DNA of 22,137 bases from CAZMCT01 sp964564785 (GTDB lineage Bacteria; Planctomycetota; Phycisphaerae; UBA1845; Fen-1342). Location: positions 1-22,137 of the forward strand of contig CAZMCT010000066.1 in the NCBI GenBank assembly GCA_964564785.1, written 5' to 3'. Shown one piece after another: positions 6,507 to 14,046 of this stretch. Within the stretch, counting starts at the first letter, position 1. The number at the start of each line of letters is the position of its first letter. The notes under the pieces were generated by a model, which had not been told where the DNA came from, ran no database searches, and saw only the letters and a list, made by a program, of their open reading frames with translations. The translations under genes and the position numbers were made by a program.

Positions 6507-8720
6507 ATGAAGACCATGGGATGGCTGACGGCACTGGCGGCGTTTGGGTGTCTCACCGCGTCGGGGGCGCGCGGACAATGTTTCGTCACCGAAACGGGGA
6601 AGCTGTCGGCCGCCGATGACGCCCCCCAAGATCAGTTCGGCACGGCCGTAGCGACGGACGGCCGCCGCGTGCTGGTGGGCGCGGTGGGAGATGACGACGG
6701 CGGGGCCGATTCGGGTTCGGCGTACGTGTTCGAGTTCAACGGTCTGGCGTGGAGCGAGCGGGAGAAGCTGAGGGCACCGGACGCGGCGGCAGGCGACCAG
6801 TTCGGCCACGCAGTCGCGATCGCGGACGATCTGCTGGTGGTGGGCGCACGGTCGGACGATTCGCCGGCACTGGATGCGGGATCGGCGTACGTGTACCGAC
6901 TTGCGGCCGGTTCGTGGCGGTTCGAGACGAAGATCACCGCGTCGGATTCAGCGGCCGGTGACAATTTTGGGACGGCGGTGGGGTTGAGCGGGACGACGAT
7001 CGTGGTTGGAGCGCCGGGGGATGATGACGCGGGGAACGGGGCGGGCGCGGCATACGTGTTCGCGTTCAACGGCACGACATGGGTGGAGGTGGCGAAGCTG
7101 ATCGGGTCGGACACACACGGGGGCGACGGGTTCGGGCGGTCGGTGTCGATCAGCGGGGACCGGGTGGTGGTAGGGGCGTGGCTGGAGCCGAGCGTGGCTC
7201 CGGGCGCGGGTGCGGCGTATGTTTTTCGATTCAACGGGACGATTTGGCAAGAAGAGGACAAGCTGGTGGCCGGCGATGCGGCCGAGGGTGACAACTTCGG
7301 GTCGGCGGTGGCGATCAGCGGCAGCACGATGGTGGTGGGGGCCTGGTTGGAGGACGCGATGGGCGCGAACGCGGGGGCGGCGTACGTGTTCCGCCATACG
7401 GGGGGCGGGTGGGTGGAAGAAGTGAAGCTGATGGCGCCGGACGGCGCGGCGGGCGACAGTTTTGGGAGCGCGGTGGGTGTGAGCGGCGAGCTGGTGCTGG
7501 TGGGCGCGGAGGACGACGACGACGGGGGTGCGAGCAGCGGGTCGGCGTACGTGTTCCGGTACGCAGAAGGCGTGTGGAGCGCGGCGGCGAAGATTCGGGC
7601 GTCGGACGGCGCGACGAGCGACAGCTTGGGGACCGCAGTGGGGTTGGGAGACAAGTTGGCGGTGCTGGGCGCGCCGGAGCAAGACGACGGCGGGTCGAAT
7701 TCGGGCGCGGCGTACGTGGTGGGTGGGCTGGGCGACTGCAATCAGAACGCGGTGCTGGACCTCTGCGACATCGATTCCGGGACGAGCGCGGACTGCAACC
7801 ACAACGGTGCTCCAGATGAGTGCGATCTGCTGGACGGCACCTCGGACGACGTGAACGGGAACGCGATTCCGGACGAATGCGAACTGGACTGCGACGGCGA
7901 CGGCCTGCCGGACGCGTGGGAGATCGCGCAGGGGCTGGAGACGGATTGCAACACGAACACGATTCCGGACGTGTGCGACGTGCGGAACGGCACGAGCGAG
8001 GACTGCGACGGCGACGAATTCCCGGACGAGTGCGAGGTGCTGGGCTTGTATCTGCGCGAATCGCCCGCGCTCGGGCCGATCGGGGCGGGTACGCCGCAGA
8101 GCTTTACGCTGGCCGACCCGCCGCAGGCGGGCGGAGACGTGGTACTCACGTTCGAGGTGGTCGGTGATTTCGGAGCGCTTGCCGAGTGGCTCGACGTCAG
8201 TATCAACAGCACGTACGTGGGGCGCGTGTTCGGCGCCGGCGGCAGCGACTGCCCGGCCCAGCCGAATCAGGAAGCGCTGACGGTCGCGGCCGAGCTGTAC
8301 AACACGGCCCTCGGCGGCGGCGACGCGGTGATTCACATGGTCGCGTCGGCGCAAGTCGACCCGGACCTGTGCGCCGGCGGCACGTATGTCAGCGTCAACG
8401 TGCAATATCAGGCGGTCGGTCCGGACGACTGCAACGCCAACGGCGTCCCGGACCTGTGCGACGTGCTGGCGGGGACCTCGCCCGATCTGAACGGCAACGG
8501 GATTCCCGACGAGTGCGAAGTTCTGCCGGGCGATGTGAACTGCGACGGCATCGTGGGCTTCGCTGACATCAACGCTTTCGTCCTGCTGCTGACGAACCCG
8601 GTGGCCTGGCACGCGCAGTATCCGACCTGCCCGGCCGGCAACGGGGACGTCAATCAGAACAGCGTCGTCGGGTTTGACGACATCAACCCGTTTGTAGCGC
8701 TGTTGGCAGGCGGCCCCTGA
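6507..8720 (+). CDS. Secreted FG-GAP beta-propeller protein with calcium repeats and dockerin-like C-terminus
   Basis: A 737-residue exported protein. ATG 6507 is chosen because GAGGAGA lies 6 nt upstream and it opens a signal peptide (MKTMGWLTALAAFGCLTA, likely cleaved near ARG-QC). Residues ~32-405 hold seven FG-GAP-type repeats of about 55 residues (GDxFGxAVxxSGxxxVVGA...SGSAYVF), enough for one complete seven-bladed propeller. Residues 409-510 are Asp/Asn-rich calcium-binding repeats (DCNHNGAPDECD type), and 513-630 form a likely beta-sandwich. A second calcium-repeat pair begins near 640. A dockerin-like pair follows (GDVNCDGIVGFADINAFV and GDVNQNSVVGFDDINPFV, from 675). This layout is typical of planctomycete cell-surface or secreted proteins. 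Ligand and partner are unknown, and no catalytic domain is visible. It converges on the GH172 gene. Confidence 0.88.
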   Translation: MKTMGWLTALAAFGCLTASGARGQCFVTETGKLSAADDAPQDQFGTAVATDGRRVLVGAVGDDDGGADSGSAYVFEFNGLAWSEREKLRAPDAAAGDQFGHAVAIADDLLVVGARSDDSPALDAGSAYVYRLAAGSWRFETKITASDSAAGDNFGTAVGLSGTTIVVGAPGDDDAGNGAGAAYVFAFNGTTWVEVAKLIGSDTHGGDGFGRSVSISGDRVVVGAWLEPSVAPGAGAAYVFRFNGTIWQEEDKLVAGDAAEGDNFGSAVAISGSTMVVGAWLEDAMGANAGAAYVFRHTGGGWVEEVKLMAPDGAAGDSFGSAVGVSGELVLVGAEDDDDGGASSGSAYVFRYAEGVWSAAAKIRASDGATSDSLGTAVGLGDKLAVLGAPEQDDGGSNSGAAYVVGGLGDCNQNAVLDLCDIDSGTSADCNHNGAPDECDLLDGTSDDVNGNAIPDECELDCDGDGLPDAWEIAQGLETDCNTNTIPDVCDVRNGTSEDCDGDEFPDECEVLGLYLRESPALGPIGAGTPQSFTLADPPQAGGDVVLTFEVVGDFGALAEWLDVSINSTYVGRVFGAGGSDCPAQPNQEALTVAAELYNTALGGGDAVIHMVASAQVDPDLCAGGTYVSVNVQYQAVGPDDCNANGVPDLCDVLAGTSPDLNGNGIPDECEVLPGDVNCDGIVGFADINAFVLLLTNPVAWHAQYPTCPAGNGDVNQNSVVGFDDINPFVALLAGGP
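6600..7730 (+). repeat. About 165-bp periodic coding repeat (seven FG-GAP units)
   Basis: Seven in-frame units of roughly 165 bp encode the propeller blades. DNA similarity is strongest in the segments encoding SGSAYVF/AGAAYVF (such as gcggcgtacgtgttc-like stretches) and GDxFGxAV. Units differ at many positions, which fits old duplication with divergence. Confidence 0.75.
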
Positions 8721-8976
8721 GCGGTGCACCCGGGCGGGTGCCGGCGCTCCGGGAACGGGCGAGTCCTAAAAAAGACCGAGCGGGGGGCCGACAGGCCGGG
8801 GGGAAACCTGTGCGTGCCGCGCTCCGCTCGGCTATTAGGAGTATACGAATCGGGCGCCGGATTGCCACTCGGCGGTTCAGCGGGCAGGTCGGTGCTCTTG
8901 CGATTGTCGGATCAATAGTGCGCGCCGGCGGTTCTGCGATCACTGTATCAGCAGCGCACGACGGTGCCGCGGGGGC
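8721..8976. other. Intergenic region between convergent genes
   Basis: A 256-bp stretch with a short perfect hairpin just after the FG-GAP stop (GCACCC/GGGTGC, 8726-8741, no T tract) and a larger minus-strand terminator-like structure (8768-8831). No gene with start signals was found here. Confidence 0.5.
8768..8831 (-). terminator. Probable rho-independent terminator for the GH172 gene
   Basis: Read on the minus strand, arms CCGAGCGG (8831-8824) and CCGCTCGG (8783-8776) pair over 8 bp. They enclose an inner ACAGG/CCTGT stem and are followed by a run of six T (8773-8768). It lies about 145 bp beyond the GH172 stop. The long loop lowers certainty. Confidence 0.5.
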
Positions 8977-10953
8977 TCAGGGCTGAGCCGGTTCGAGCTT
9001 GAGGTAGTCGAGACCGAACATATAAGCGGGGCGGGCCTTCTCGTTTGCCCCGACGATCTCAACCGTCAACGTGTTCTGCGCCGCAAGATCGAACTCGCCG
9101 AGTTGGGTCTCGGGTCCAACGACAACGCCGTCACGGAAGAGGTCGATCGGTTCGCGCACCGGCACATCGTTGACCATCAACTTGAAGACGCCGTAGTCGG
9201 GTGCGCCGACGAATCGCGCCAGCACGCGATAATGGCCGGGCGCCGGAGCCGGCAGCTCGAGCACCAGCCGATCGCCGGGCTTGGCATCGCGCCACCAGAG
9301 CTGGCGGTCGTTGCTGGTGTCGCCGAGCTCCTGCGGCACGGCCGTCCCGGTTTGGCTGACGATTTTCAGCTCTTCGCCTTCCAGTGCTCCCGGAACGCGC
9401 GGCGCCACGTACGGGGGCAGCACAACGCCCGCCAAGTCGGACGCAATCGGCATGCCGTGGTTGCTGAGCGCGCCCGGCCGGCCGTACCAGTAAGCCACGA
9501 CGGCCATTTCGGGCACGCGGCCGTTGGCGACCCAGTGCCAGAGCTCCATATCGAAGCGCAGCGAGCGCTCGAACGGGATGCGGTCGAGGATGTGCCAGCG
9601 GTTGACCGACGTGCGGCCGTAGTTGGCAGGTCCGTCGCAGCGGGGCTGGGCATGATAGGCGTGGGTGAAGGGCTGTGGGCAGCACCAGGCGTAGCCGTAG
9701 TAGTCCTCGGTTCCGGTCCCGAAATGGCTGGGGAACTCCTCGCCGTCGATGTAAATCTTCTCGTCGCCTTCGCCCCACCACTGCTTGTAGGGGTTCGCGA
9801 TCGTGAAAGCCGCGCCGACCAGCACGCCGGTTCCGCGGAGGGTGACGTAATTCCAGTCGATGAATGGCCGCGTGGGGACGTCGCGTGAAACGCGCCAGCC
9901 GGCGTGGAAATACATCGTGCGCGGCGTCCATTCGTACAGTCCGGCGGCCACCGCGAGGTTGACGAGCGCGGGCGCATCGCCCTTGTTGTGGATCGCGACC
10001 AGGGCGCCGCGGCGAAAGGGCATGATCCAGTGTGACCAGAGCGTGCCGTCGGCGGTGACGCCGAGCGGCAGGCCGGCGTACGGCTGCGGCCCGAACCCGG
10101 CGCCGAAGAAATCGCCGAGCGGGCAGGCGACGGTGATCTCGCCGTCGAATTCGATGGTCAGGAGCAGCTTGCGGAGCGCGGCGGCGCGGTCGCCCGCGTC
10201 GACCTGAACCTGCAAGCCGCGGATCGCGCCCGGCGCGGCCAGGCGGATCGGGAGCACGTCGCCGGGCGGGAGGTCGGTGATCTGCGTCGCAGTCTCTGCG
10301 CCGGCCGGGGCGACGCCGGCGCTGCGCGGGTCGGCGAGGCGCTCGGCCACGGCGCGGATGTCGGCGGCCAGGGCGTCGAGTTCGGCGCGGGTGAACGTGG
10401 TGACGGGCGTGCCGGGCGGGTAGGTGCGGTAGTTCACGTGGTAGTAGAAGCCGCCCTCGTCGCTGGTCACCACGCAGTGACGGGCGTAGGGGATCGGGAA
10501 GTACAGGTTCCAGCCGGCGCTGGCGGGGTGGCCGAGCGGCTCGGGCAGCCCCGGGAACCGGCCGCCGAGCAGGTCGGCCATCGCGCCGGCGAGCGCGGGC
10601 TCGGCCGCGCCGTCGAGGTAGATGCGGAGCGTGCCCTTGGGGTTGGCGGACCAGATTCGGACGATGGCGCCGGGTCCCTCGGCGTCCATCAGCACGAACT
10701 CCTTGCGTCCGTCGCGCTCGTCGACGCGCAGGTACTGGCCGACGTCGGCGTTGGCGAACCACTTCTCGGGGTCGGCGGGTGAGACCGAGGCGCGGTCGTA
10801 GCTGGAGAACTGGCGGCAGGTGAAGGGCGGGTCGGGCAATTCGGCGAGGCGTCGCAGGTCGGTCATTTCGGCCAACAACGCGCGGGTGGTGACGGGCTCA
10901 GACGCCGCAGCGGTCAGCGCCAGCATGTGGACGGCAATCAGGGCAGCGCGCAT
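8977..10953 (-). CDS. Secreted GH172 (DUF2961) family glycoside hydrolase
   Basis: A 658-residue protein. ATG 10953 is chosen because GGAGG lies 6 nt upstream and it starts a signal peptide (MRAALIAVHMLALTAAASE); the much longer open frame upstream is not used. The central region has the DUF2961 hallmarks WWGEGDEKIYIDGEEF, GTGTEDYYGYAW and a CCPQPF...YHAQPRCD stretch. Characterised GH172 enzymes act on alpha-D-fructofuranosides/difructose anhydride or as exo-D-arabinofuranosidases, using two glutamates. Here E395 (WGEGDEK) and E416 (GTGTED) are 21 residues apart, the same spacing as the pair I recall in the bifidobacterial enzyme (E270/E291). The last ~120 residues form a separate beta-rich module (GHYRVLARFVGAPDYG...), probably carbohydrate-binding-like. 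It is probably periplasmic or extracellular. The exact substrate cannot be told. It is divergent from the lpt operon and probably monocistronic. Confidence 0.85.
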   Translation of the reverse strand: MRAALIAVHMLALTAAASEPVTTRALLAEMTDLRRLAELPDPPFTCRQFSSYDRASVSPADPEKWFANADVGQYLRVDERDGRKEFVLMDAEGPGAIVRIWSANPKGTLRIYLDGAAEPALAGAMADLLGGRFPGLPEPLGHPASAGWNLYFPIPYARHCVVTSDEGGFYYHVNYRTYPPGTPVTTFTRAELDALAADIRAVAERLADPRSAGVAPAGAETATQITDLPPGDVLPIRLAAPGAIRGLQVQVDAGDRAAALRKLLLTIEFDGEITVACPLGDFFGAGFGPQPYAGLPLGVTADGTLWSHWIMPFRRGALVAIHNKGDAPALVNLAVAAGLYEWTPRTMYFHAGWRVSRDVPTRPFIDWNYVTLRGTGVLVGAAFTIANPYKQWWGEGDEKIYIDGEEFPSHFGTGTEDYYGYAWCCPQPFTHAYHAQPRCDGPANYGRTSVNRWHILDRIPFERSLRFDMELWHWVANGRVPEMAVVAYWYGRPGALSNHGMPIASDLAGVVLPPYVAPRVPGALEGEELKIVSQTGTAVPQELGDTSNDRQLWWRDAKPGDRLVLELPAPAPGHYRVLARFVGAPDYGVFKLMVNDVPVREPIDLFRDGVVVGPETQLGEFDLAAQNTLTVEIVGANEKARPAYMFGLDYLKLEPAQP

Positions 10954-10979
10954 GGAATCCTCCAGTCGGGGACCGTAGA

Positions 10980-11008
10980 ACAGTACCGCACGCGGCGGTG
11001 TTCGTAAA
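10980..11008 (-). promoter_or_regulatory. Candidate promoter for the GH172 gene
   Basis: On the minus strand, TTTACG (11008-11003) and TACTGT (10985-10980) are separated by exactly 17 nt, about 27 nt upstream of the ATG at 10953. Both hexamers are only partial matches to consensus. Confidence 0.35.
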
Positions 11009-11123
11009 CGTTCGGCTGCACACGCGGCCGGCCCCCGCGCGTCGGTTCGCGGTGGCCGCCGCAACGGCCGCGCGGACCGCGGGGCGACGCGGACGCTCGA
11101 CGCCAGGCGGCGCACGGACGCGC

Positions 11124-11152
11124 TGGACAGCCCGCGCGCGCGGGAATAGAGT
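11124..11152 (+). promoter_or_regulatory. Candidate promoter for the lpt permease / regulator operon
   Basis: TGGACA (11124-11129) and TAGAGT (11147-11152) are separated by 17 nt, a sigma70-like arrangement inside very GC-rich DNA. The predicted start near 11159 gives a leader of about 60 nt before the ATG at 11221. Confidence 0.45.
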
Positions 11153-11220
11153 TGCGCGATGCTTCGTGCGGACCGCCTTGTCCGAGCGCCGTGGCGCCCC
11201 GCCCGTCGCCGGATGCGCCC

Positions 11221-12909
11221 ATGACGACGTTCCACGGATACATCCTGCGTGAGCTGCTGAAGGTCTTCGGGCTGACCCTGGCGGCGTTGACGGCGCTGTT
11301 CACCATGGGCGGCGGGATGTGGAACGCGCTGCACCGGGAGGGCGTGTCGGCCGGAGACGTGATCGGGTTCCTGCACCTGCTGATCCCGGTCGCGCTGACG
11401 ATCACCATGCCGCTGTCGGCGGTGTTCGCGGCGGCGATGGTGTACGGCCGACTGGCGGCGGACAACGAGCTGCTGGCGTGCCGGGCGGCGGGGGTGAACG
11501 TGCACCGCACGTTCCTGAGCGCGTTCCTGCTGGCGGTGTTTGTGGCCCTCTGCACGTTCGTGCTGGCGAATTTCGTGGCGCCGGCGCTGGTGGTGCGGGT
11601 CGAGACGTTCGTGCGGAACAACCTGCGCGATTTCGTGGCCGAGCAGCTCGAGGGCAAGGGGTTCGTGCATCACGGGAAGGCGGGCCAGGACCGCCGCACG
11701 CTGACGGCCGAGGAAGTGCAAACGGTCTCGGACAGCGCGCTGCGCGAGAAAGGGTTCGAGGTGGCGGACGGGCTGCACTACCTGCTGGTGCGGGCGCCGA
11801 CGCTGACGCACGTGGACAAGGACGGCGAGCTACAGCGGTTTGCCGTGGCGCGATTCGGGCTGATCATCTTTGACACGCGGGTAAACCCGGTGCAGATGAC
11901 GCTGCTGGTACGTGAAGCCCGGGATTTCGAGGTTCCGCACCGGCAGGCGGTGTTCATCGGCGAGCAGCAGATTTCGATCGAGGTGCCGCCGCTGCCGGCG
12001 ACCTCGCGGTTGATGATCGCGCGGCTGACGGACCTGTTGCGTTGGTGGGCGGCGCCGTGGGAGCTGCCGGACCTCCAGCCGGGGATCATGGGTTTTCTGC
12101 GTGAATACGCGTTGGACCGGGTGTTCGCCTGGGCGGCGGAGCACCTGGAAAAGGGCGGCGAGCTGCGGTTGCCGGGCGAGTCGGGGCGCGTCTATCTGAT
12201 CACGGCTCCCCGGGCGCGGCGCGGCGGGCGGGGGCTGATCCTCGAGCGCGGCGGCAAGCCGGACCGGCTGTGCCGGGTGGTGGTCAGCACGCCGGAGCGG
12301 ACGCGGCCGGTGGTCTACGAGGCGGCGCGCGTGGAACTCGGCGCGGCCATGGCGGCCTCGGGCACGGTGTTCGTGGAGATTGTGCTGGAAAAGACGGCGG
12401 AGCAGCCGGTGCTGGAGTATGACCCGCAGCGGGGCGGCGCAGGGGAGCCGCGGGCGAAGGCTACGCTGACACTGGACGGGGCGCGGGCGCCGGAGGAGTC
12501 ATTGCGGGAGGTGCAACGGATCACGGCGGCGAGTCTGGCGGGCGGGGGCGGCGAGCTGGAGCTGCCGCGGAGTTTCAGCGAACAGCGGATCGGCTTGCAG
12601 AAGCTGGCGGCCCGGTGGCAGCGGAAGATCGCGGCCACCGTGCACATGCGGCTGGGCTTCATCAGCAGCGTGCTGGTGACGGTCCTGATGGGGGCGGCGC
12701 TGGGCGTGATCTTCCGGGGCGCACGGGTGCTGGCGGCCGTCGTGCTGTCGCTGATCCCGTTCCTGACGGTGGGAATCTTGATGGTGCTGGGCAGCAACCT
12801 GACGAAGGAGCCGCTGACGACGCACGTGGGGCCGCTGGTGACGTGGGGCGGGTTGGGGCTGGTGGCGATCGCGGACGGCGTGATTCTGTGGCTGGGCGTG
12901 CGGCGATGA
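11221..12909 (+). CDS. LptF/LptG (YjgP/YjgQ) family permease with enlarged periplasmic domain
   Basis: A 562-residue inner-membrane permease, probably half of the LptB2FG transporter that extracts LPS or a related lipid. ATG 11221 begins the family-typical cytoplasmic start (MTTFHGYILRELLKVFGLT); upstream in-frame codons encode unrelated Pro/Arg-rich sequence. No clear Shine-Dalgarno is present. Three N-terminal TM segments (about 12-35, 48-77, 97-122) are followed by about 350 soluble residues, then three C-terminal TMs starting near 480 (MRLGFISSVLVTVLMGAALG). Typical LptF/LptG proteins are about 360 residues, so the periplasmic (beta-jellyroll) region is about twice the usual length. It is followed after 40 bp by a second family member, giving the F-G pair expected for a heterodimer. 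Which is F and which is G cannot be settled by eye. Confidence 0.82.
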   Translation: MTTFHGYILRELLKVFGLTLAALTALFTMGGGMWNALHREGVSAGDVIGFLHLLIPVALTITMPLSAVFAAAMVYGRLAADNELLACRAAGVNVHRTFLSAFLLAVFVALCTFVLANFVAPALVVRVETFVRNNLRDFVAEQLEGKGFVHHGKAGQDRRTLTAEEVQTVSDSALREKGFEVADGLHYLLVRAPTLTHVDKDGELQRFAVARFGLIIFDTRVNPVQMTLLVREARDFEVPHRQAVFIGEQQISIEVPPLPATSRLMIARLTDLLRWWAAPWELPDLQPGIMGFLREYALDRVFAWAAEHLEKGGELRLPGESGRVYLITAPRARRGGRGLILERGGKPDRLCRVVVSTPERTRPVVYEAARVELGAAMAASGTVFVEIVLEKTAEQPVLEYDPQRGGAGEPRAKATLTLDGARAPEESLREVQRITAASLAGGGGELELPRSFSEQRIGLQKLAARWQRKIAATVHMRLGFISSVLVTVLMGAALGVIFRGARVLAAVVLSLIPFLTVGILMVLGSNLTKEPLTTHVGPLVTWGGLGLVAIADGVILWLGVRR

Positions 12910-12945
12910 GAGCGACCGGGTGCGCGGCGATGAAAGCGACAGGTG
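12898..12945 (+). repeat. Near-perfect 24-nt-period direct repeat at the permease gene junction
   Basis: The 16-mers at 12901-12916 and 12925-12940 are 15/16 identical (cggcgatgaRagcgac) and 24 nt apart, and a partial third copy (gtgcggc) abuts the next start codon. The first copy contains the upstream gene's stop. The duplication keeps an 8-codon period and creates a tiny ORF (12906-12956). Confidence 0.7.
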
Positions 12946-12956
12946 CGGCATGCTGA
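12906..12956 (+). CDS. Possible 16-codon mini-ORF bridging the two permease genes
   Basis: ATG 12906 overlaps the stop of the upstream permease (ATGA), and the TGA at 12954-12956 overlaps the start of the next permease (ATG 12950). The encoded peptide, MRATGCAAMKATGAAC, is an internal duplication. It may be a translational relay rather than a functional peptide, or pure coincidence of the repeat. Confidence 0.2.
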   Translation: MRATGCAAMKATGAAC

Positions 12957-14044
12957 CGATCGACCGGCACCTGGTGCTGAGCTTTGTGACGAATTACGTG
13001 CTGCTGCTACTGGCCGGGATCGGCCTGTACGTGTTTGCCGACCTGATCTTCAACCTGGACGAGTTCACGGAGAATCGCGCGCTGAGCACGTGGCAGATTC
13101 TCAGAAACATGGCCGACTATTACGGCAACAATCTGCCGCTGTACTATTTCCAGTTGGGCGGGGTGTTGCTGGCGGTTGCGACCGCGTTCACGTTCGCGAA
13201 CATGCTGCGAAGCAACGAGCTGACGGCGCTGGTGGCCGCCGGCGTGCCGTTACAGCGGCTGGCCGTGCCACTGCTGGCGGCGTCGGTGGTGCTGGTGGGG
13301 CTGTGGGTGGCGAACAGCGAGCTGGTGGTGCCGGTGCAGGCGCAGAAGATCGTGCGCAAGCACGACGACTTGGGCGGGACGCGCACGGTGGAGGTGCGCT
13401 GCGTGCGGGACGACCGCAACGCGATTCTCTCGGCGGTCGAGCTGCGGGCGGGTGCCGGATGGCTGGGGCAGGTGTACATCATCGAGCCCGACGCGGACGG
13501 CAATCCGGCCGCGCTGCTCAAGGCGGACGCAGCGGTGTACGATGCGGGGCAGCATACGTGGCGCCTGGAGCGCGGAGCGCGGCTCGGGGTGGCGGAGGCG
13601 TTCTCGGACGACGGCCTGGGCCGACCGATCCGCTGGGAACCGGTGGAGACCTACCCGTTCGGGCTGGAGCCGGAGCAGATTCTGCTGCGGCAGTCGTCGG
13701 AATGGGCGGAGCTGATGAGCATCCGGCAGATGAACGCGCTGCTGGGGGCGGGGAACCTGCCGAACCTGCCGGCGCTGGCCCGGGCGCGGGACATCCGCTT
13801 CACGCAGCCGCTGCTGGCGTGGATCCTGATGCTGCTGGCGGCGCCGTTTTTCCTGACGTGCGAGCCGGCCAACGTGTTGGTGGCGGGGGGCAAGGCGCTG
13901 CTGTTGGCGGGGAGCTGTTTCGCGTTCACCTTTGTGGCCCACACGATGGCGGGCCAGCCGGAGGTGGCGCGGGTGGCGACGGCGTTGCCGGTGCTGGTGT
14001 TCGGGCCGGTGGCGGTGCTGCATCTGGCGAACGTGAGGACGTGA
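12950..14044 (+). CDS. LptF/LptG (YjgP/YjgQ) family permease
   Basis: A 364-residue inner-membrane protein of normal family length, the likely partner of the upstream permease in an LptB2FG-type lipid exporter. ATG 12950 (MLTIDRHLVLSFVTNY) is preferred over GTG 12920 because the family starts at this motif and AGGTG lies just upstream. TM segments are predicted at about 8-33, 64-86, 104-125, 287-305, 318-335 and 343-362. The soluble periplasmic part spans about 126-285. The coupling loop region (LRSNELTALVAAGVPLQRL, after TM2) is well conserved; it contacts the LptB ATPase in known structures. No lptB is in view. The gene ends 2 bp before the response regulator, so the three genes are probably co-transcribed. 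Confidence 0.83.
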   Translation: MLTIDRHLVLSFVTNYVLLLLAGIGLYVFADLIFNLDEFTENRALSTWQILRNMADYYGNNLPLYYFQLGGVLLAVATAFTFANMLRSNELTALVAAGVPLQRLAVPLLAASVVLVGLWVANSELVVPVQAQKIVRKHDDLGGTRTVEVRCVRDDRNAILSAVELRAGAGWLGQVYIIEPDADGNPAALLKADAAVYDAGQHTWRLERGARLGVAEAFSDDGLGRPIRWEPVETYPFGLEPEQILLRQSSEWAELMSIRQMNALLGAGNLPNLPALARARDIRFTQPLLAWILMLLAAPFFLTCEPANVLVAGGKALLLAGSCFAFTFVAHTMAGQPEVARVATALPVLVFGPVAVLHLANVRT

Positions 14045-14046
14045 GC

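Noticed and set aside
6600..7730. Regular repeat array as a possible CRISPR or satellite
   Set aside because: The ~165-bp units are divergent, in frame, and encode FG-GAP blades; there are no short identical repeats with unique spacers.
6632..7741. 369-codon minus-strand frame with a repetitive Ser/Pro/Ala product
   Set aside because: It mirrors the FG-GAP repeats on the other strand; periodicity is inherited from the real gene and it has no start signal.
8726..8741. GCACCC/GGGTGC hairpin just after the FG-GAP stop as a terminator
   Set aside because: The stem is only 6 bp and no T-run follows on the plus strand.
10954..11811. Upstream extension of the GH172 frame on the minus strand (to 11811)
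   Set aside because: The extension overlaps the permease gene antisense and lacks protein-like sequence. The internal ATG at 10953 has a strong RBS and a signal peptide.
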